Origin: an uncultured Oscillospiraceae bacterium
Lineage (GTDB): Bacteria; Bacillota; Clostridia; Oscillospirales; Oscillospiraceae
Direction of reading: 5' to 3'
DNA: 64,000 bases
Assembly: GCA_934569225.1 (NCBI GenBank)
Contig: CAKTKC010000007.1
Location: 55,149-119,148 of the forward strand
The notes beneath the pieces were generated by a model. It was not told the DNA's origin, did not search any database, and was given only the letters and a program-made list of their open reading frames with translations. The position numbers were made by a program, and so were the translations under genes. Positions 60,572-64,000 of this stretch are shown here, in pieces. Numbering within the stretch: the first letter of the stretch is position 1; the number at the start of each line of letters is the position of its first letter.

Positions 60572-60622
60572 ATAATCCGAACCAATTCTTCCCTGTGGGA
60601 GATGGGTTCGGATTATTTGTTT
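60572..60622 (+). terminator. Intrinsic terminator after tRNA-Leu
   Basis: ATAATCCGAACC (60572-60583) pairs with GGTTCGGATTAT (60605-60616), followed by TTGTTTTC. Confidence 0.85.
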
Positions 60623-60905
60623 TCTTCGGGAGGTTTGAGGAAACGCATTTCCGGAACGGCGTCGTCAAGCGGGCGGAGTCCAAGTCGAGAGGCGTAAGAA
60701 AGTAAGCAGCATTTGAGGCAGAAGAATGTGCGCACGAAAAGCTTTGAAAGCTGTACGTTCAATTACCATTCAAGGGCGTGGACTGCGTCTTCAAGTCTCT
60801 CAGCGGCAAAGGATTCCATTTCGTCTGATGGTGTCTATATTTATCTTACTGCGAGTCCTGCGTTACCTGTGGCTTGAGTCCCAAAGATATATCTGAGGAA
60901 GCGGT

Positions 60906-61330
60906 CTTTGAACCAAGGCACTCGGCCACGACTGGAGCAAGTGGGTGTCCAACGGCGACGGCACTCACACCCGCAAGGAGACGGTCAACTGCTCCGGCGG
61001 CACCACAACTTGTGTGGAGCAGGCGAACTGTGAGGACCGCGGCGGCAAATATGGCAAAAGGATGCCGCAAACCACACCGGCACAAAGGAACGGACGATCC
61101 CCGGCACCAGTCACGAGCAGAAATGGTCGTGCTGCAGCGATGTCGTTGCTGCCAAGGAATCCTACACCTTCGGCGACTGGGTCATCGCAAAAAAAACGAC
61201 GTTCAGGTAGGCCGGAGAGAAGGCCCGCACCTGTGAGGCCTGCGATCACACTGAGGCGGCGGAGATCCCCGCCACTGGCACCGGCGGACTGCCGTCGCCG
61301 AAGGCCGGCGGCGGCAGCCACATCTGCATG
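60906..61330 (+). pseudogene. Decayed surface-protein remnant with Cys-pair modules
   Basis: Translated pieces in changing frames read like a surface repeat protein: HDWSKWVSNGDGTHTRKE, then CSGGTTTCVEQANCE, then a shifted frame with SHEQKWSCCSDVVAAKESY and, after a stop, EKARTCEACDHTEAAEIPAT. These match the style of the Cys-pair modules at 21838-22940. There is no start or stop, and frame shifts and an internal stop occur, so it is not functional. It ends where recombinase sequence begins on the other strand. Bases 60623-60905 contain nothing else recognisable. Confidence 0.7.
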
Positions 61331-61338
61331 TGGGCAGG

Positions 61339-62005
61339 CATCCTCTGCATATGCTGCTGCACCTGCTCCCAGACCTCCCGCTCGATAATCGGCTCATGGG
61401 CATTCTTGAACACGGCCCAGTTTTCCTCCGGATTCGGAATGCGGACCTTATTCTTGAAGGACTTGGAATAGGTTTTGAAATTCACAATATCCCCACAATA
61501 CTCCTGCTGCCGCAGAATCTTTTCAACGGTGGACTTGCACCATTTGTAGGGATCAGGCTGGGACACCTTGCCGCCTCTGGGAAGCCCCTTCTCCCGCCAA
61601 TAGGCCATGGGAATCAAGACTTTTCTAGCCTGTAGGATACCGGCAATGGTTTCGTTGCCCTTGCCCTCCATCGCCATGGCGAAAATGTCCCGCACCACAG
61701 CCGCCGCTTCCGGGTCGATGATCCACCATTTTTTATTCTCCGGGGATTTCTTGTACCCATAGGGCGGCTGAGCCAGAGGTTCTCCGGCGTTGCCCCGCAG
61801 ACGGTGGGAGCTTCTGACCTTGCGGCTGATGTCACGGGCGTACATTTCATTCATGACATTGCGGAAGGGTGCCAGCTCATTTTCTCCGTCGTCGCTATCC
61901 ACACAGTCGTTGATGGCGATAAAACGGATGCTGTGGTCTGGGAAATGGCTATCCGTGTAGTAACCCACTTGCAGATAATCACGGCCCAGCCGGGACATAT
62001 CTTCT
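61339..62005 (-). pseudogene. Truncated large serine recombinase
   Basis: Reads MSRLGRDYLQVGYYTDSHFP, then RNVMNEMYARDISRKVRSS, PPYGYKKSPENKKWWIID, and an end in EREVWEQVQQHMQRM. This is the middle of a large serine recombinase. It lacks the N-terminal catalytic Ser domain start and the zinc-ribbon/coiled-coil end. The open frame continues to 61246 only as antisense of the adjoining remnant and starts at 62064 with unrelated residues. Confidence 0.75.
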
Positions 62006-62042
62006 TGTGTCAAGTAGGGACTAAAAAATTTTTGAGAATTTA

Positions 62043-62082
62043 CAAGCCGTTCATAGGTGGACAACCACCCGTGAACGGCTTG
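62043..62082 (-). terminator. Terminator of the resolvase-like gene
   Basis: CAAGCCGTTCA (62043-62053) pairs with TGAACGGCTTG (62072-62082), with an inner GGTGG/CCACC helix. On the minus strand AAATTCTCAAAAATTTTTT follows. Confidence 0.75.
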
Positions 62083-62090
62083 CGTTTTCT

Positions 62091-62486
62091 CTATGCTCTT
62101 TTGCCGTTCTTTGTGTGACGTTTCTTATACGCCGTCTCAAATGCCTCCATCATTGGAGTGACCGGAAGCTCGTTGTCAGGCTTGGACAGATACTCGAACT
62201 GGATGCCATTCTCTTTGAATTTTCGCTCAAATCTCATGAAAGAGGAAACGTCCCGGCTGATCCGCGAGGTGTCGCGGGTGAGGATCGTGCCAATGCCCTG
62301 ACGATTGGCTTCGTTCAACAGGAAGTTCATGATGCCTTCCGTATGGACACCGGAGATGCCGTCTGCCGCAACCGCAGCAGCCACCTCATAGCCCTTGTCC
62401 TTCGCATAGCGTTCCAACTCTTCCCGCTGATTTGCCGCTGCAAGCTGATCCGCACAGGCAACGCGGATATAAAGAAATACTTTCAT
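62091..62486 (-). CDS. Resolvase N-terminal-domain protein lacking the catalytic serine
   Basis: Small protein of 131 residues matching only the catalytic (N-terminal) domain of serine recombinases: MKVFLYIRVACADQLAAANQ, then LTRDTSRISRDVSSFMRFE. Active family members have YxRVS near residue 10; here the Ser position is Ala, followed by Cys. Catalysis by the normal route therefore seems impossible, and an accessory or regulatory role, or decay, is likely. The start overlaps the stop of the upstream recombinase piece (ATGA), so they form one transcript. Confidence 0.7.
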   Translation of the reverse strand: MKVFLYIRVACADQLAAANQREELERYAKDKGYEVAAAVAADGISGVHTEGIMNFLLNEANRQGIGTILTRDTSRISRDVSSFMRFERKFKENGIQFEYLSKPDNELPVTPMMEAFETAYKKRHTKNGKRA

Positions 62487-63676
62487 TTGGCTTCTCCTTC
62501 TGATGTAGTGAGGAAGTCCTTGAACTTCCAGACGATTTCAATGTTGTCGAGATCGTAAATGTAGACCGCAGAAATGAATGCGTGGGTCAACTCATAGGTC
62601 AGAACCTTGCAGTCGGCGTACTGATCGCAGACAGCATCCAGCTTTTTATCCGAACAGGAGGTCTCGGAGTCAAGCTCCTTCATCCGTTCGTGACTGCGCT
62701 GGATTGCTTCATCGTTTTCAGCAATTTTCGTGTCTGTTGCCGCCTTCTGCTGAATGTACGCCTCCTTCGTGATGCTTCCGGCTGCATACTTCTCGTAGAG
62801 CCTCAGCTTCGACGCCTTGTGCTGCTCGTTCTGCTTTTGGAGAGTTCGGATTTTATCAGCGCATTCCTTGATGGCAGATTTCCGAAGATCACCGACTTCG
62901 CGGTTTTGGACTGCTTCCCTCTGTGCCAAAGCGAGAAACTGAGTAAGTGCATGGAGGACAACCCTCTCAATATCCATCTCCGGAAAGCTCCTGCCAACCG
63001 GACAGTCTGTGTTTCCGTTGTTGACCGAGTGAATGCACTGGAAGTACCGAATGCCAGCCTTGTTCTTTCGGCGCGTCATAGCACGTTTACAGTTTCCGCA
63101 GCGGACGAGTCCCTTGAGCGGATAGTCATGCTGCTTGCGCGTGGGATTCCGTCCTCCAGCTCGAATGACATTCTGAGCAAGCTCAAAGTCTTCCTTGCTG
63201 ACAATGGCTTCATGGGTTCCTTCTACGATGATCGGCTCATTGACAACACGCTTTTTTGAGCCGACACCGCAGGACTTCATTTTGCGGCTGACCAGCGTTC
63301 CGGTGTAAACGAGGTTTTTGAGGATGTTGTAGACCATCACGGTTTCCCAACTGATTTTCTCGCTCATGTTACTGAACTTCTTCTTGTCGGGATGCTTGCT
63401 CTTGAAGTATTGCCCCGGCGTCGGGATGCCGTCATCATTCAGGCTGCGGGCGATCTGAGAGGTGTTGCTGCCTTCCAGAGCCTCGCGGAAAATACGACGG
63501 ATCACATCAGCCGCCTCCGGGTCTACGGCAAGTTTGTTCCGAATGGTGGGATGCAGGACGTAGCCGTATGGAGCGTAGCCACCGACATACTTGCCCTGCT
63601 TCATCATCTGGATTTTTGCCGATGTGGTCTTTACGGAGAGGTCTTTGCTGTATGCCGCATAGATGATGCTGCGCAT
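62483..63676 (-). pseudogene. Large serine recombinase lacking its catalytic domain
   Basis: 397 residues: recombinase domain (KDLSVKTTSAKIQMMKQGKY; GGYAPYGYVLHP), zinc ribbon (VRCGNCKRAMTRRK and a later CIHSVNNGNTDC), and a coiled-coil-rich C-terminus. The N-terminal 130 or so residues with the catalytic Ser are missing; the frame begins at MRSIIYAAYSKD, next to a fragment of another recombinase. An ATG with GGGAGG 13 bases upstream could still allow expression of a DNA-binding fragment. Confidence 0.75.
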
Positions 63677-63678
63677 AA

Positions 63679-63880
63679 CTACTTCCAGACCTCCCGTTGT
63701 GCCTTTGTAGCGCGGATTTCCTCCGTGCGCTCCATCTTCTCAACCCTTGTCCTTGCAGCAGCGTTCCGCATTTCTCGTACCTTCTGGAAGTCCTCACGGG
63801 AGATGATCGCCTCGTGAGTATTGGGAAAAACAATCCATTCCTCGCGGTCGATATGCTGATTCTTGACGCCCTTATACACC
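63679..63880 (-). pseudogene. Fragment of another serine recombinase
   Basis: Reads VKNQHIDREEWIVFPNTHEA, then IISREDFQKVREMRNAAART, the segment that precedes the zinc ribbon in large serine recombinases, ending at a stop (63679). It is joined at about 63877 to the interrupted small ORF upstream, and no catalytic domain is present. Confidence 0.7.
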
Positions 63881-63973
63881 GTTGTCCCACCAGATAAGGC
63901 GAGGGAGGATTGCCCCCTCCTTATCCACATCCAGCGTAACCGGGACGTATGCTTTTCTGTACTGTGTAGCCAT
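63872..63973 (-). CDS. Truncated 33-residue recombinase-module protein
   Basis: ATG 63973 follows AGGAG and opens MATQYRKAYVPVTLDVDKEG, ending after NGV at a stop created where recombinase sequence begins. I recall small proteins with this YRKxYVPVT opening beside serine recombinases in mobile elements; usual members are about twice as long, so this is likely the 5' end left by a deletion. Confidence in expression is low. Confidence 0.5.
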   Translation of the reverse strand: MATQYRKAYVPVTLDVDKEGAILPRLIWWDNGV

Positions 63974-64000
63974 TTGCGTTTTTCTCACTCCTGTTCCCTC

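Noticed and set aside
60554..62100. Duplicate of the tRNA-Leu 3' end as an integration att site
   Set aside because: No second copy of the tRNA 3' sequence was found in the window, so site-specific integration at this tRNA is not shown.

Overview
The window looks like a chromosomal segment of a gut-type, low-oxygen Firmicute of the Clostridia, most likely Oscillospiraceae-like. The reasons are a moderately high GC content, strong AGGAGG-type ribosome sites, frequent GTG/TTG starts, many ABC and GH13 sugar systems, very long secreted proteins with cell-wall-binding repeats, a Clostridia-type ECF sigma operon, and an imperfectly palindromic interspersed element. The species assignment is inference; no rRNA gene is present.

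Layout. (1) 103-6596: a maltodextrin-type operon with a binding lipoprotein, two permeases and two GH13 glucosidases; it has no ATPase gene. (2) 6597-7554: no gene. This stretch holds a terminator, a 409-bp element bounded by 22-bp inverted repeats, a strong promoter inside that element, and an intrinsic terminator inside the following leader RNA. (3) 7555-30266: a surface polysaccharide locus with a Wzz-like protein, BY-kinase, PHP phosphatase, five transferases, a LicD protein, an acyltransferase, flippase and polymerase. Embedded in it are two giant secreted proteins with cell-wall-binding repeats, one carrying a phosphodiester glycosidase domain, and an Lgt-like membrane enzyme. (4) 30423-37256: a sulfur amino-acid import region. 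It holds an Rrf2 regulator, a cysteine-containing leader peptide with overlapping terminator and antiterminator, and a lipoprotein that fuses a family-3 (cystine-type) and an NlpA/MetQ-type binding domain. Two complete ABC cores (MetNI-type and polar amino-acid type) and a TcdA-like enzyme follow. (5) 37257-41466: an interspersed repeat, a LysR regulator divergent from a MATE exporter, an HD phosphohydrolase and an S51 peptidase. (6) 41625-46703: intracellular chito-oligosaccharide use, with a phosphohexomutase, a GH94 diacetylchitobiose phosphorylase and a divergent cytoplasmic GH18. (7) 46749-50595: hisS, mgsA, a MinD-like ATPase and pta. (8) 50748-56228: an ECF sigma factor with a large membrane-anchored partner, a MarR/MATE pair, and a VanX-like lipoprotein with an SH3-type tail. 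(9) 56342-60373: divergent GH13 and GH36 glycosidases. (10) 60479-64000: tRNA-Leu(CAA), a decayed surface-protein remnant, and a cluster of truncated serine recombinases.

The most unusual system is region 4. One polypeptide appears to serve two different importer cores and sits behind a Cys-codon leader attenuator and an Rrf2 regulator. The second theme is region 3, where capsule enzymes, a LicD enzyme and repeat-rich wall proteins share one locus.
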